NCBI GenBank assembly: GCA_042088665.1
Contig: JBELMB010000004.1
Coordinates: forward strand, 12,436 to 76,435
Source: JBELMB01 sp042088665
Lineage (GTDB): Bacteria; Pseudomonadota; Alphaproteobacteria; Rhodobacterales; Rhodobacteraceae
DNA: 64,000 nucleotides
Reading direction: 5' to 3'
The stretch's first letter is position 1. Every line of letters starts with the position of its first letter. Positions 54,573-63,767 of this stretch are shown here, one piece after another. The position numbers and the translations under genes are program-made. The notes beneath the pieces were generated by a model. The model searched no databases. It saw only the letters and a program-made list of their open reading frames with translations, and was not told the origin of the DNA.

Positions 54573-56204
54573 ATGGTTGCTCCGTCAGAGCTGCCACTGA
54601 ACACCAATGCCTCCGCCATGGACATGGCGGAAACCATCTTTGGCGAAGGTGTCTCGGTGCAGTCGGCCAGTTATACCGGCGACTCTCGGTCCTCCGGGAT
54701 CTATTCGGATGGCTTGAACACATCGTCAGGGTTCGTTCCCTCGGACTCGGGCGTGATCCTGTCCACGGGACGCGCGGCGGACATAACCAACGAAGCGAGC
54801 CCGTTCTGGTGGTACAATTCGAACAATTCCAACGAGTCCAACAGCACCTCGACCAACACCAGCGGACCGAACAACCAGGCTGACTTCAACTCGGCGGCGG
54901 GCGCACGCACCTATGACGCGGCCTATCTGGATGCGGATTTCATTCCGACCGGCGACCAGATGACGATGCAATTCGTGTTCTCGTCGGAGGAATACCCGGA
55001 GTATCAGAACAGCATCTATCAGGACTTTGTCGGCGTCTGGATCAACGGCGTTCAGGTGGAGGTCGAGGTGGGCGACGGTGATGTCGATCCGCGCAACCTG
55101 AACTCGGAGTCGAACGAGAACCTCTTTGTCGACAACTCACAGGATGCTTACAACACCGAGATGGACGGCTTTACCGTCACCATGACGCTGACCATTCCGG
55201 TGAATGCCGGGCAGTTGAACTCCATCCGGATCGGCGTGGCGGATGTGCTGGACAGCCAGTACGATTCCAACCTGCTGATCGCTGCGGATTCGGTGCAGAC
55301 AGAGCTTGTCGCCAACACGGATACGGTCAACGTGAGCCCCCTTGGCAGCAGCACGCTGGATGCGCTGGCCAATGACGTCAACGTCACAGGTGGGTCGCTG
55401 ACCATCACCCACATCAACGGCCAGGAAGTCAGCGCCGGGGACACGATCGAACTCGCCACCGGTCAGGAAATCACGCTGAACGCCGATGGCACCATGCAGA
55501 TCCTCGGGGATGGCGAAGAAGAGACGATCCACTACACCTATACCGTCGAAAGCACGACCGGCGAAACGGATGTCGGTTTTGTCACGGTCAACTCGGTGCC
55601 CTGTTTCGTTGCGGGCACGCTGGTGGATACGGCCAAGGGGCCGCGGCCGGTGCATCTGCTGGAGCCGGGCGACCGCGTCTGGACACGCGATCACGGGTTG
55701 CAGCCGCTGCGCTGGATCGGGCGGCGGATGGTGGCGGCCAAGGGCGATTTTGCCCCGGTGCGCATCTCGGGCGGCGCATTGGGCGATCACGACACGGTCA
55801 TGGTCTCGCCGCAGCACCGGGTGCTGGTGCAGGATGTGCTGGCCCACCTGATGTTCGATGCCCCCGAAGTGCTGGCCGCGGCCAAGCATCTGGTCAACGG
55901 GCGGTCGATCCGCATCGTGGAAGGGGGGCAGGTGGAATACGTGCACTTGCTCTTTGACCGGCACGAGATCATCCGCGCAAACGGGCTTTTGTCCGAAAGT
56001 TTCCTGCCCGGGCCGCAGGCAGGCGATATCTTTGAAGAAGAGACACTGGCCGAGATCTGCGCCCTGTTTCCCGAACTCGATTGCCGGACGGGGCAAGGTT
56101 ATGGCCCGCCCGCACGGCGCATCCTGAAAGGCTATGAAGCGGCGGCCTTGACGCGGCGCAGTGCCGGGACGGTGGCAGGTCGGACGCCGGGGTCCGCTGC
56201 ATGA
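54573..56204 (+). CDS. Choice-of-anchor L protein with C-terminal Hint domain
   Basis: 543 residues. Residues about 18-245 form a choice-of-anchor L domain (SSGIYSDGLNTSSG, VILSTGRA, and the hallmark FVFSSEEYPEYQ at 135-145 with FVGVWING). An Ig/cadherin-like segment follows (250-340). Then a Hint_2 domain starts at PCFVAGTLV with nucleophile Cys344 and block-B SPQHRVLV (His415). No classical signal peptide, so export may use a C-terminal signal as for type I substrates. The Hint domain could self-cleave. It overlaps the next start (ATGA). Confidence 0.88.
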   Translation: MVAPSELPLNTNASAMDMAETIFGEGVSVQSASYTGDSRSSGIYSDGLNTSSGFVPSDSGVILSTGRAADITNEASPFWWYNSNNSNESNSTSTNTSGPNNQADFNSAAGARTYDAAYLDADFIPTGDQMTMQFVFSSEEYPEYQNSIYQDFVGVWINGVQVEVEVGDGDVDPRNLNSESNENLFVDNSQDAYNTEMDGFTVTMTLTIPVNAGQLNSIRIGVADVLDSQYDSNLLIAADSVQTELVANTDTVNVSPLGSSTLDALANDVNVTGGSLTITHINGQEVSAGDTIELATGQEITLNADGTMQILGDGEEETIHYTYTVESTTGETDVGFVTVNSVPCFVAGTLVDTAKGPRPVHLLEPGDRVWTRDHGLQPLRWIGRRMVAAKGDFAPVRISGGALGDHDTVMVSPQHRVLVQDVLAHLMFDAPEVLAAAKHLVNGRSIRIVEGGQVEYVHLLFDRHEIIRANGLLSESFLPGPQAGDIFEEETLAEICALFPELDCRTGQGYGPPARRILKGYEAAALTRRSAGTVAGRTPGSAA

Positions 56205-57274
56205 GCTGGATTGCCATGTCCGGGCAGGGGCGATCCTGGATCTGCCCCGACCGTTTCGGATCGGGTTTGGGTCAACGCGACATGCTGATGTCCACCGGCT
56301 CGATCCTGATCGAAACGCGGCTGTCGCCTGACGACCGTCCGCAGACATTGATGTCATACGAACGGCAGTACCCGTGGCGTGGCGCTGTTTCACTGCGGGC
56401 CTTGCCGGGCGGCGCGGTCGTTCTGGTCATGAGCCAGGGCGAAGACGTGTTCCATACTGTGCTGTCGCATCGGCACGACGCCCGTGCCGACGTGGTGCGC
56501 GTGACCTTCAGCTGGGACAGCGAAGCCCGCTGGGGCCGGATCACGGTGGAACGACCGGATTCAGACAGCCTTGTGGCGCAGGATACACCCGCGCCGCCGC
56601 CGATGCTGCTGGAAGACATCTATACCCTCGTGCAACGCCCACAGCTGGTGGAGATGGACGAGGACGTGCTGTTTTTTGCCGTATCAGACGCGATTGAACC
56701 GGTCGGGCCGATGCCGTCCCTTGTTGGGCAAGTGCCGATCCTGACGCCTTTCGGGTATCGTGCCGTGTCGCGGTTGAAGTGCGGAGACACCGTGGTCACG
56801 CGGGATGCCGGGGTGGTGCCGGTGCTGGCGCGGGTGACGCGGCGGGTGCCCGCGCTGGGGATGTTCCAGCCGGTGCGGCTGCGCGCGCCCTATTTCGGGC
56901 TGCGCAAGGATCTTGTCGTGGCCCCGTACCAGCGGCTGGTGATCGGTGGATCCGAGGTCGAGTATCTCTTTGGCCGTGAGGCGGTGTTGATCCCGGCGGT
57001 TTCGCTGGTCAATGGCTTTGCCGCAGTGCTTGAGGATGGGGCGGACATGGTGCGCTATCATCAACTGATTTTGCCGGGGCACGAGCCGGTGATCGCGGCG
57101 GAGGCCGAACTGGAAAGCCTCTATGTCGGGCGTTTGCGGCGCAGGCGTCCGCAACTGGCACAGACGCTTCTGGCTGACGTGCCCGCGGGGCTCATCCCCG
57201 AGCACGCCCGGGCTGGGCTCAAGGTGTTGCGTCCTTTCGAGGCGATCTGCCTCGCGGAGGCCCGCGCCGCCTGA
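56201..57274 (+). CDS. Hint-like protein lacking the catalytic cysteine
   Basis: 357 residues. Residues about 178-310 follow the Hint_2 pattern of the preceding protein: FGYRAVSRLKCGDTVVTRDAG, then LVVAPYQRLVIGG and LFG...LIPAVSLVNG, then YHQLILPGHEPVIA. The CFxAGT motif is replaced by VPILTPFG (178-185) and the block-B SPQHRV by APYQRL (241-246). So the nucleophile and the conserved His are missing. The N-terminal 170 residues have no recognised domain. Coupled to the upstream gene. Probably a partner or a decayed paralogue. Confidence 0.78.
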   Translation: MSWIAMSGQGRSWICPDRFGSGLGQRDMLMSTGSILIETRLSPDDRPQTLMSYERQYPWRGAVSLRALPGGAVVLVMSQGEDVFHTVLSHRHDARADVVRVTFSWDSEARWGRITVERPDSDSLVAQDTPAPPPMLLEDIYTLVQRPQLVEMDEDVLFFAVSDAIEPVGPMPSLVGQVPILTPFGYRAVSRLKCGDTVVTRDAGVVPVLARVTRRVPALGMFQPVRLRAPYFGLRKDLVVAPYQRLVIGGSEVEYLFGREAVLIPAVSLVNGFAAVLEDGADMVRYHQLILPGHEPVIAAEAELESLYVGRLRRRRPQLAQTLLADVPAGLIPEHARAGLKVLRPFEAICLAEARAA

Positions 57275-57329
57275 CCCCGGTGCCGGGATCAAGAGGCGGC
57301 GCCGGAGGACCTGAACAGGCGGTCGTGTT

Positions 57330-57656
57330 TCAGTCGTAGAACGGTGTCACCTGGGCGACGATCACGGCGTTTTCCGCCAAGGCACGCGCCATGAGCTCGT
57401 CTTCGTCGGCCTCGATCTCATGGCCCTGCGCCTCTCGTTCTGACCGGGTTCCATACCCGGTGACGTCCAGCGGCGCCATATCCGCCTGCTTCAGGATGGC
57501 CACGGTTTCGCGCACGGCCTCTGCCTCGTCCACGCCGGAGGCGTAACACATGAGCGCCGCTCCGGTGGCTTTGCCGGGCAGGCCGTCGCCCTTCTTGCGG
57601 CCGACTTCCACGAGCAGGGTATAGACCTCTTGGGGACGTTTGGGTTTGTCGGACAT
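57330..57656 (-). CDS. Conserved hypothetical protein beside dapD
   Basis: A 108-residue soluble acidic protein (MSDKPKRPQEVYTLLVEVGRKKGDGLP..., VRETVAILKQADMAPLDVTGYGT, EADEDELMARALAENAVIVAQVTPF). No domain I can name. It lies 100 bp after dapD on the same strand and would be co-transcribed with it unless the two hairpins between them terminate. I believe homologues occur between dapD and dapE in other Rhodobacteraceae. Confidence 0.75.
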   Translation of the reverse strand: MSDKPKRPQEVYTLLVEVGRKKGDGLPGKATGAALMCYASGVDEAEAVRETVAILKQADMAPLDVTGYGTRSEREAQGHEIEADEDELMARALAENAVIVAQVTPFYD

Positions 57657-57678
57657 ACGGAGCGCCTCTGGGAGAGGA

Positions 57679-57743
57679 GCGCGGGGTCAACCCCGCGCAA
57701 CATGGGGTGGTCTGGCGGAGCCGTCGAAGTGCCCCGCCAGACC
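57679..57743 (-). repeat. Two strong hairpins between dapD and the small gene
   Basis: GGTCTGGCGG/CCGCCAGACC (57709-57718 with 57734-57743) and GCGCGGGGT/ACCCCGCGC (57679-57687 with 57690-57698). Neither has a T-run. The second shares the GGGGTCAACCCC core with the palindrome at 28522. Confidence 0.6.
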
Positions 57744-57756
57744 TTGTGCCGTGGGA

Positions 57757-58584
57757 TCAGTCGCGCAGCAGCTCGTTGATCCCGGTCTTCGAGCGGGTCT
57801 TTTCGTCGACGCGCTTCACGATGACCGCGCAATAGAGGTTGATGCCGTTCTTGGAGGGCATGGAGCCTGCAACCACCACGGAATAGGGCGGCACTTCGCC
57901 ATACATGACCTCTCCGGTCTCGCGGTCGACGATCTTGGTCGACTGGCCGATGAAGACACCCATGCCCAGAACGGAGCCCTCGCGGACGATGCAGCCCTCG
58001 ACCACTTCGGAGCGGGCCCCGATGAAGCAGTTGTCCTCGATGATGGTCGGGCCTGCCTGCATGGGTTCCAGCACGCCGCCGATGCCGACACCGCCCGAGA
58101 GGTGCACGTTCTTGCCGATCTGGGCGCAGGATCCGACGGTGGCCCAGGTGTCGACCATGGTGCCCGTGTCCACATAGGCGCCAAGGTTCACAAAGGAGGG
58201 CATCAGCACCACACCCGGCGCGATGAAGGCAGATTTGCGCACAACGCAATTCGGCACGGCGCGAAAGCCCGCCGCCTTCCACTGGTTGTCGCCCCAGCCC
58301 TTGAACTTGCTGTCGACCTTGTCCCACCAGCCAGAGCCCTGCGGACCGCCGCCGTGCTCTTCCATGTCCTTGATGCGGAAGCCCAGCAGAACCGCCTTCT
58401 TGGCCCATTGGTTCACGTGCCAGCTGCCATCATCCTGCTTTTCGGCGACCCGCAGGCTGCCACCGTCAAGGGCGTTCAGCGTGTCTTCGATGGCCTCGCG
58501 GGTTTCCCCGGTGGTGGCGGGGGTGATGTCGGCCCGGGCTTCCCAGGCGGTTTCGATGGCGGTTTCAAGCTGTGCATTGGACAT
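57757..58584 (-). CDS. dapD: Tetrahydrodipicolinate N-succinyltransferase
   Basis: 275 residues from ATG 58584 (MSNAQLETAIETAWEARADI). An N-terminal helical part precedes a left-handed beta-helix made of hexapeptide repeats (ARSEVVEGCIVREGSVLGMG, and similar). VRKSAFIAPGVVLMPSFVNLGAYVDTGTMVDTWATVGSCAQIG is diagnostic. It transfers succinyl from succinyl-CoA in the succinylase branch of DAP/lysine synthesis, upstream of DapE. Confidence 0.97.
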   Translation of the reverse strand: MSNAQLETAIETAWEARADITPATTGETREAIEDTLNALDGGSLRVAEKQDDGSWHVNQWAKKAVLLGFRIKDMEEHGGGPQGSGWWDKVDSKFKGWGDNQWKAAGFRAVPNCVVRKSAFIAPGVVLMPSFVNLGAYVDTGTMVDTWATVGSCAQIGKNVHLSGGVGIGGVLEPMQAGPTIIEDNCFIGARSEVVEGCIVREGSVLGMGVFIGQSTKIVDRETGEVMYGEVPPYSVVVAGSMPSKNGINLYCAVIVKRVDEKTRSKTGINELLRD

Positions 58585-58698
58585 GGGGTGCGCCTTTGAT
58601 TGAGTTGTCGCGGGCTTGTAGCCTTCTCGCGGCAAAAGGTCATCCCCCCAAGATGGCCGGTCTGGTTGGGCATGGGGGCCAGTCGCTTCGGATGGGTG

Positions 58699-59616
58699 TC
58701 AGCCGAGTGGATCCGGTGCCACATTGCCCCCGCACAAGAGCACCGCGACGCGCTCGCCGGGGGCAGGCTGGTAGGCGCCACTGGTCAGGGCGGCCAGCGC
58801 ACAAGCACCCGCCGGTTCGACGAGCAGCCTGTGCTCCTGCCACAGGGCTTTTTGTGCCGCAAGGATGGCCTCGTCCGGAACGGTGATGCAGGGTGTGTCG
58901 TTTGCCTGCACGAGGTCAAAGCAGATCTGGCCGATGCGTCGCGCACCCAGTGCATTGGCGGCGACCCCGGACACCGGCACGTCCAAAGGGCCACCGGCGT
59001 CACGAGCGGCGTGCAGCGCCGCGCAGGTTTGCGGTTCGACCGCCACGATACGGCGACGCCCCTGCGCCCATGCGAGGGCGCCCGCGACCAGCCCGCCGCC
59101 GCCGACGGCGATCAGCACGGTGTCGGCCTCCAGTCCCTGGCGTTCCCAGTCGGCGAGGACGGTGCCTTGGCCCGCAACGGTCAGGGGCGCATCGTAGGCG
59201 TGGATGCCACAGGCGCCCGTGCGTTCCGCATGCGCATCGGCCTGGGCAAGGGCATCGGCATATTGGCCCTCGACGACGGAGAGATCCGCTCCCGTGGAGC
59301 GGATCAATGCGATTTTGGCGGGGCCGGCGATCTCGGGTACAAAAATCTTGGCGCGATGCCCCAGACGCCGCGCGGCAAAGGCAACGGCCGCGCCGTGGTT
59401 GCCACCAGAGGCTGCCACGACGCCGCCATCCGGCACGTCCATGGCGCGCAGGGTGTTGAAAGCGCCGCGGGCCTTGAAGCTGCCGGTGTGCTGAAGGTGC
59501 TCCAGTTTCAGGGCAATGGGCTGCGACCAGAGGGCGTCTGACATCATGATGGGCGTGTCGACCACATGCCCTGAAATGCGCGCCGATGCAGCAGTGATCT
59601 CTGCGGTCCAGTCCAT
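58699..59616 (-). CDS. Threonine/serine dehydratase, PLP-dependent
   Basis: 305 residues from ATG 59616 with GAAGGAGG upstream; a much longer open frame to 60510 only reads the antisense of the LOG gene. Fold-type II PLP enzyme: Lys48 in HTGSFKARGA forms the Schiff base, ASGGNHGAAVAFAA holds the cofactor, and GGGGLVAGAL (172-181) binds phosphate. No C-terminal ACT domain, so it is of the catabolic/biodegradative or serine racemase-like type. Divergent from the LOG gene. Confidence 0.92.
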   Translation of the reverse strand: MDWTAEITAASARISGHVVDTPIMMSDALWSQPIALKLEHLQHTGSFKARGAFNTLRAMDVPDGGVVAASGGNHGAAVAFAARRLGHRAKIFVPEIAGPAKIALIRSTGADLSVVEGQYADALAQADAHAERTGACGIHAYDAPLTVAGQGTVLADWERQGLEADTVLIAVGGGGLVAGALAWAQGRRRIVAVEPQTCAALHAARDAGGPLDVPVSGVAANALGARRIGQICFDLVQANDTPCITVPDEAILAAQKALWQEHRLLVEPAGACALAALTSGAYQPAPGERVAVLLCGGNVAPDPLG

Positions 59617-59709
59617 GTGACACCCTCCTTCTGGCGCTTCTGCACGGGAGGCTATAGACCCGTGAAAACAGGCACAACCGCGGATGCCCGCGTTTCGAGA
59701 GGACAGGCC

Positions 59710-60552
59710 ATGACCGAAGACCGCCGCAGCCCTTTGCGCGATGCTGGCACCGACCGCGACACGGCGAGCCACGTGCCGCAGACGGCGCAGACCCTGTCGC
59801 CGAGCTATCGGTTGGCCTTTGCGGATGACGCCTTTCTGTGCCGCGAAGAATTGCGGCCGGTGCGCTTGCAGCTGGAACTTTTGAAGTACGAGATGCTGCT
59901 GGACCAGCACCAGATCAATTCCACGGTGGTGTTGTTCGGCGGGGCGCGCATTCCGGCGCCTGCGGACAAGGCTGCGGCACGCACGCAGACCCTCGCGGAA
60001 TTGTCGCACTTCTATGAAGAGGCGCGCATCTTTGGCGGGATGATGACAGAGTTGTCGATGACCACGCAGAACCGGGACTGGGTGATCGTGACCGGGGGCG
60101 GGCCGGGTGTCATGGAAGCCGGCAACCGTGGCGCAGTCGAAGCGGGCGGGGTGTCCATCGGGTTGAATATCGTTCTGCCGCACGAGCAGGCGCCAAACCC
60201 CTATGTGACGCCGGATTTGTCGTTCAATTTCCACTACTTCGCCATTCGAAAGATGCACTTCCTCATGCGCGCGCGCGCGATCTGCGTCTTTCCGGGGGGC
60301 TTCGGCACACTCGACGAATTGTTCGAGGCGCTTACCCTGATCCAGACGGGCAGAATGAAGCCGGTGCCATTTCTGTTGTTCGGGCGTGCCTTCTGGGAAC
60401 GGATCATCAATTGGGATGCGCTGTCGGACGCGGGCACGATCAGTGCCGAGGACCTTGACCTGTTCCGCTTTGTGGAAACGGCGCAGGAGGCCTTTGACAT
60501 CGTAACACAATGGCAGTCGCAGCCGGCGCGCACGGATATTCCGGACCGGTGA
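59710..60552 (+). CDS. LOG family (TIGR00730-type) Rossmann protein
   Basis: 280 residues from ATG 59710. Core Rossmann fold with VVLFGGARIP (73-82), VTGGGPGVMEAGNRGA (127-142), FNFHYFAIRKMHFL and PGGFGTLDELFEAL (195-208), the LOG signature. LOG proteins release cytokinin-type bases from nucleotides; in bacteria many are general nucleotide phosphoribohydrolases. The N-terminal extension of about 70 residues is typical of the longer bacterial subgroup. Ends 2 bp from the convergent CapD-like gene. Confidence 0.92.
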   Translation: MTEDRRSPLRDAGTDRDTASHVPQTAQTLSPSYRLAFADDAFLCREELRPVRLQLELLKYEMLLDQHQINSTVVLFGGARIPAPADKAAARTQTLAELSHFYEEARIFGGMMTELSMTTQNRDWVIVTGGGPGVMEAGNRGAVEAGGVSIGLNIVLPHEQAPNPYVTPDLSFNFHYFAIRKMHFLMRARAICVFPGGFGTLDELFEALTLIQTGRMKPVPFLLFGRAFWERIINWDALSDAGTISAEDLDLFRFVETAQEAFDIVTQWQSQPARTDIPDR

Positions 60553-60554
60553 TC

Positions 60555-62429
60555 CTAGATGCTTTGCTGAAAGGCGGTGTCGAGCACTGCCCTTTCGACC
60601 CAGCGCGCGATGACGGCGCGCGCGGCGTCTTCGTCGCGTGTGTCGATTGCCATGCGCAGGTCCTTGAGGGCGGTCGCCATCTCGAATTCCGACAGGTAGC
60701 TTTCCTGTGCGCGCAGGATCTTGCTGTGTGGAGTCGTGAGCATGTCAGGTGAGATCAGCAACTCCTCGTGAAGTTTCTCGCCGGGGCGCAGGCCGGTCAC
60801 CTTGATGTCTATGTCGCCGTCCGGGTTTTCGGATGACCGGACGCTATAGCCTGCGCCTTCGATCATCTGGATGGCCAGTTTCCGGATGGGCACCGGTTCG
60901 CCCATGTCTAGGACAAAGACATCGCCCCCCCGGGCGTATGACCCGGCCAGCAAGACAAGGCGCACCGCCTCTGAAATTGTCATGAAGTAGCGGGTCACGT
61001 CAGGATCCGTCAGCGTCACCGGTCCACCCTGGGCGATCTGTTCTTCGAACAGGGGGATGACCGAACCGCTGGAGCCCATGACATTGCCGAACCGCACCAT
61101 GGTGAACCGCGTCCCAAGCGCCCGCGCGGCGAGATCCTGCACCACCATTTCGGCGAGCCGCTTTGAGGCGCCCATGACGTTGGTCGGCCGCACAGCCTTG
61201 TCGCTGGACACCAGGATGAACCTGTCCACGTCCGCGAATTTCGCCGCGTCGGCGAGGGACTTGGTTCCAAGGACGTTGTTCTGCAAACCGGTGACAACGT
61301 TTTTCTCCACCATGGGCAGGTGCTTGTACGCCGCGGCGTGAAGAACAACATCGACCTTGTGGGCCACCATGGTGTCGCGCATCAGCGCCTCGTTGAGCAC
61401 GGATCCAAGAACCGTCACCACCTTGAGATCCGGCGCCAGCTCTCGCAGTTCCTTGTCGATCGAATAGAGAGCCAGTTCAGAGTGGTCGACCAAGACAACG
61501 CAGCGCGGCTTGAAGATCACCAATTGACGACAGAGTTCTGCGCCGATGGATCCGCCGGCCCCTGTCACGAGGATACTCCGGTTGGAATAAGTGTCGGTGA
61601 TTTCGGGCAGTTCGCGTTCCAGCCGATGTCGGCCGAGCAGGTCGTGCAGGGCAACTGGCGCGGCAGGGGTGCGCAACTCCCCCTCGCCCACGAGGGCGGC
61701 GAAAGAGGGCAGGGCGTGCACCTCGCAGCCGATGTTGCGCAAGCGGTGGGTGATGCGTGCCTGAGACGGCTGGCTGATAGACGGCATGGCCAGAACCACC
61801 CGGTCAATCCGGCGTTGGTTGATCAGCGCGGGAATGCTGGAACTGGCGTGCACCCGAAGACCGGAAATCACCTGGCTTTGGAGCGTGGGATTGTCATCGA
61901 TGAAAGCAACCGGCCGGATGCACGTGTCATGCCGGAGCGCCGCGACAAGCTGTTGCCCGGTCGTGCCTGCGCCATAGATGAGCACGCGCAGCGAATCCTC
62001 ACCCTGAAGGTAGATCTGTTGGGTTACATGTCGCAGGGCCAGCCGCCAGGCGACCGACATCACCAGCAGCAACAGGGTAAAGAGAACATGTGCCCCGGCA
62101 GGCAGATCGCCGCCCAAAACCGGCGCCAAAAACAGGGCAGCGGCCCCAAGCACGAGGGCATAGGCGGCCGTCCGGGTCATCCAGCGGATATCGTAAGCGT
62201 TCAGTTTCAGCCGGGTCAGGCCGAACCACCAGCCAAGTCCGATAGCAAGCAGCGTGAGCAGCAGCATCAATTTTGACTGCCCGGCGAGGTCGGACGCGGG
62301 TAAAACGAATTCTGGCGGTGTCAGCAGCATCGCCAAAAGCAGGGCCAAAGGCACCATGAGCGCATCGATCACCGTGAAAGCGGCGTGTTTTTGGGAACGG
62401 GACAGGGCGGTCACGATCCAGAAAAACAT
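60555..62429 (-). CDS. CapD-like membrane nucleotide-sugar dehydratase/epimerase
   Basis: 624 residues from ATG 62429 (GAGGACG upstream). Four N-terminal membrane helices (about 15-140), a first Rossmann domain (VLIYGAGTTGQQLVAALR), then an extended SDR domain with TGAGGSIGAELCRQL, VSSDKAVRPTNVMGASKRLAE and TGLRPGEKLHEEL. The catalytic-site Met in place of Tyr (NVMGASKR) is normal for WbpM/PglF/CapD enzymes, which make UDP-4-keto-6-deoxy sugars for surface polysaccharides. Confidence 0.94.
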   Translation of the reverse strand: MFFWIVTALSRSQKHAAFTVIDALMVPLALLLAMLLTPPEFVLPASDLAGQSKLMLLLTLLAIGLGWWFGLTRLKLNAYDIRWMTRTAAYALVLGAAALFLAPVLGGDLPAGAHVLFTLLLLVMSVAWRLALRHVTQQIYLQGEDSLRVLIYGAGTTGQQLVAALRHDTCIRPVAFIDDNPTLQSQVISGLRVHASSSIPALINQRRIDRVVLAMPSISQPSQARITHRLRNIGCEVHALPSFAALVGEGELRTPAAPVALHDLLGRHRLERELPEITDTYSNRSILVTGAGGSIGAELCRQLVIFKPRCVVLVDHSELALYSIDKELRELAPDLKVVTVLGSVLNEALMRDTMVAHKVDVVLHAAAYKHLPMVEKNVVTGLQNNVLGTKSLADAAKFADVDRFILVSSDKAVRPTNVMGASKRLAEMVVQDLAARALGTRFTMVRFGNVMGSSGSVIPLFEEQIAQGGPVTLTDPDVTRYFMTISEAVRLVLLAGSYARGGDVFVLDMGEPVPIRKLAIQMIEGAGYSVRSSENPDGDIDIKVTGLRPGEKLHEELLISPDMLTTPHSKILRAQESYLSEFEMATALKDLRMAIDTRDEDAARAVIARWVERAVLDTAFQQSI

Positions 62430-62744
62430 GTCTGCGTCCTCATTGCGATGCACTTGCCGTCTTGAGCCGGGCGAATGTTGCCAAGTCGTTGACATGCATG
62501 ACGTGCTGATCTGTACCCGCATAGCGGGCGCTTGCACCTAGGTATTCACCACCTGAGTTAATGGCGGCTTAAGTGCCGCTGATCTTTTCGCGCCCCATGT
62601 TCACGGGGCCCTCGGTCATCCCCTGCGCGGTGCCGATGCGCCGGCGTGCCGCGCAATCAGGCCTTTTCGCAACTGCGGCACTGCGATAAGGACCACGTCA
62701 GCCGGTGGGACGCCCCCCGGAGCAAGGACCTATAGGAGGACCAG
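62430..62744. other. Divergent intergenic region between the capD-like gene and asd
   Basis: 315 bp that must include both promoters. A small hairpin GCGGC-N6-GCCGC followed by TGATCTTTTC occurs near 62562-62588 in the asd leader direction, weak as a terminator. TAGGAGGA lies just before the asd ATG. Confidence 0.45.
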
Positions 62745-63767
62745 ATGGGCTACCGTATTGTCGTCGCGGGTGCCACGGGAAACGTGGGCCGCGAAATGCT
62801 GAACATCCTCTCGGAGCGGGGCTTTCCCGTGGAAGAGATCGCAGCCCTGGCTTCGCGCCGGTCGCTGGGGACACAAGTGAGCTTTGGCGACACCACACTG
62901 AAAACCCAGGACCTGGCGACCTTTGATTTTACCGGTTGGGACATCGCGCTTTTTGCCATCGGGTCCGGCCCGACGAAAGAGCACGCGCCCCGGGCCGCCG
63001 CGGCGGGTTGTGTCGTGATCGACAACTCTTCGCTCTACCGCTACGACCCGGATGTGCCGCTGGTCGTGCCAGAGGTGAACGCGGACGCCGTGCTGGGCTA
63101 TGCCAAGAAGAACATCATCGCCAACCCCAACTGTTCCACGGCGCAGATGGTCGTGGCGCTCAAGCCGCTCCATGACCGGGCGCGGATCAAGCGCGTTGTC
63201 GTTTCAACCTACCAATCGACCTCGGGCGCTGGCAAGGACGGGATGGACGAGCTGTGGGAACAGACGAAGTCCATCTACAATCCCACCATGGATGTGCCGC
63301 CAAAGACCTTCACCAAGGAGATCGCCTTCAACGTGATCCCGCACATTGATGTCTTCATGGACGATGGCTCCACCAAGGAAGAATGGAAGATGGTCGCCGA
63401 AACCAAGAAGATCATCGATACCTCGATCAAGGTGACGGCGACCTGCGTGCGCGTGCCCGTGTTTGTCGGCCATTCCGAGGCGATCAACCTCGAATTCGAG
63501 GACTTCCTCGACGAAGATGAGGCCCGTGACATCCTGCGCGAGGCGCCGGGCGTGATGGTGATCGACAAGCGTGAGGACGGCGGATACGTCACGCCCAAGG
63601 AATGTGTTGGTGACTTTGCCACGTTCATCAGCCGGGTGCGTCAGGATTCGACCATCGACAACGGTTTGAACCTCTGGTGTGTGTCGGACAACCTGCGCAA
63701 GGGGGCAGCCTTGAACGCTGTCCAGATCGCCGAAGTCCTCGGCCAGAAAGTCCTCAAGAAGGGGTGA
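62745..63767 (+). CDS. asd: Aspartate-semialdehyde dehydrogenase
   Basis: 340 residues. NADP-binding VVAGATGNVGREML (6-19), catalytic Cys130 in ANPNCSTAQM, STYQSTSGAGKDG, and substrate-binding region VRVPVFVGHSEAIN. It makes aspartate semialdehyde, the branch point to lysine/DAP, threonine and methionine. The strong AGGAGG site fits high expression. The gene ends directly at a 78-bp tandem repeat. Confidence 0.98.
   Translation: MGYRIVVAGATGNVGREMLNILSERGFPVEEIAALASRRSLGTQVSFGDTTLKTQDLATFDFTGWDIALFAIGSGPTKEHAPRAAAAGCVVIDNSSLYRYDPDVPLVVPEVNADAVLGYAKKNIIANPNCSTAQMVVALKPLHDRARIKRVVVSTYQSTSGAGKDGMDELWEQTKSIYNPTMDVPPKTFTKEIAFNVIPHIDVFMDDGSTKEEWKMVAETKKIIDTSIKVTATCVRVPVFVGHSEAINLEFEDFLDEDEARDILREAPGVMVIDKREDGGYVTPKECVGDFATFISRVRQDSTIDNGLNLWCVSDNLRKGAALNAVQIAEVLGQKVLKKG

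Noticed and set aside
59617..60510. N-terminal extension of the threonine dehydratase frame to about 600 residues
   Set aside because: The extension is exactly antisense to the LOG gene, and a strong GAAGGAGG site precedes the internal ATG at 59616.
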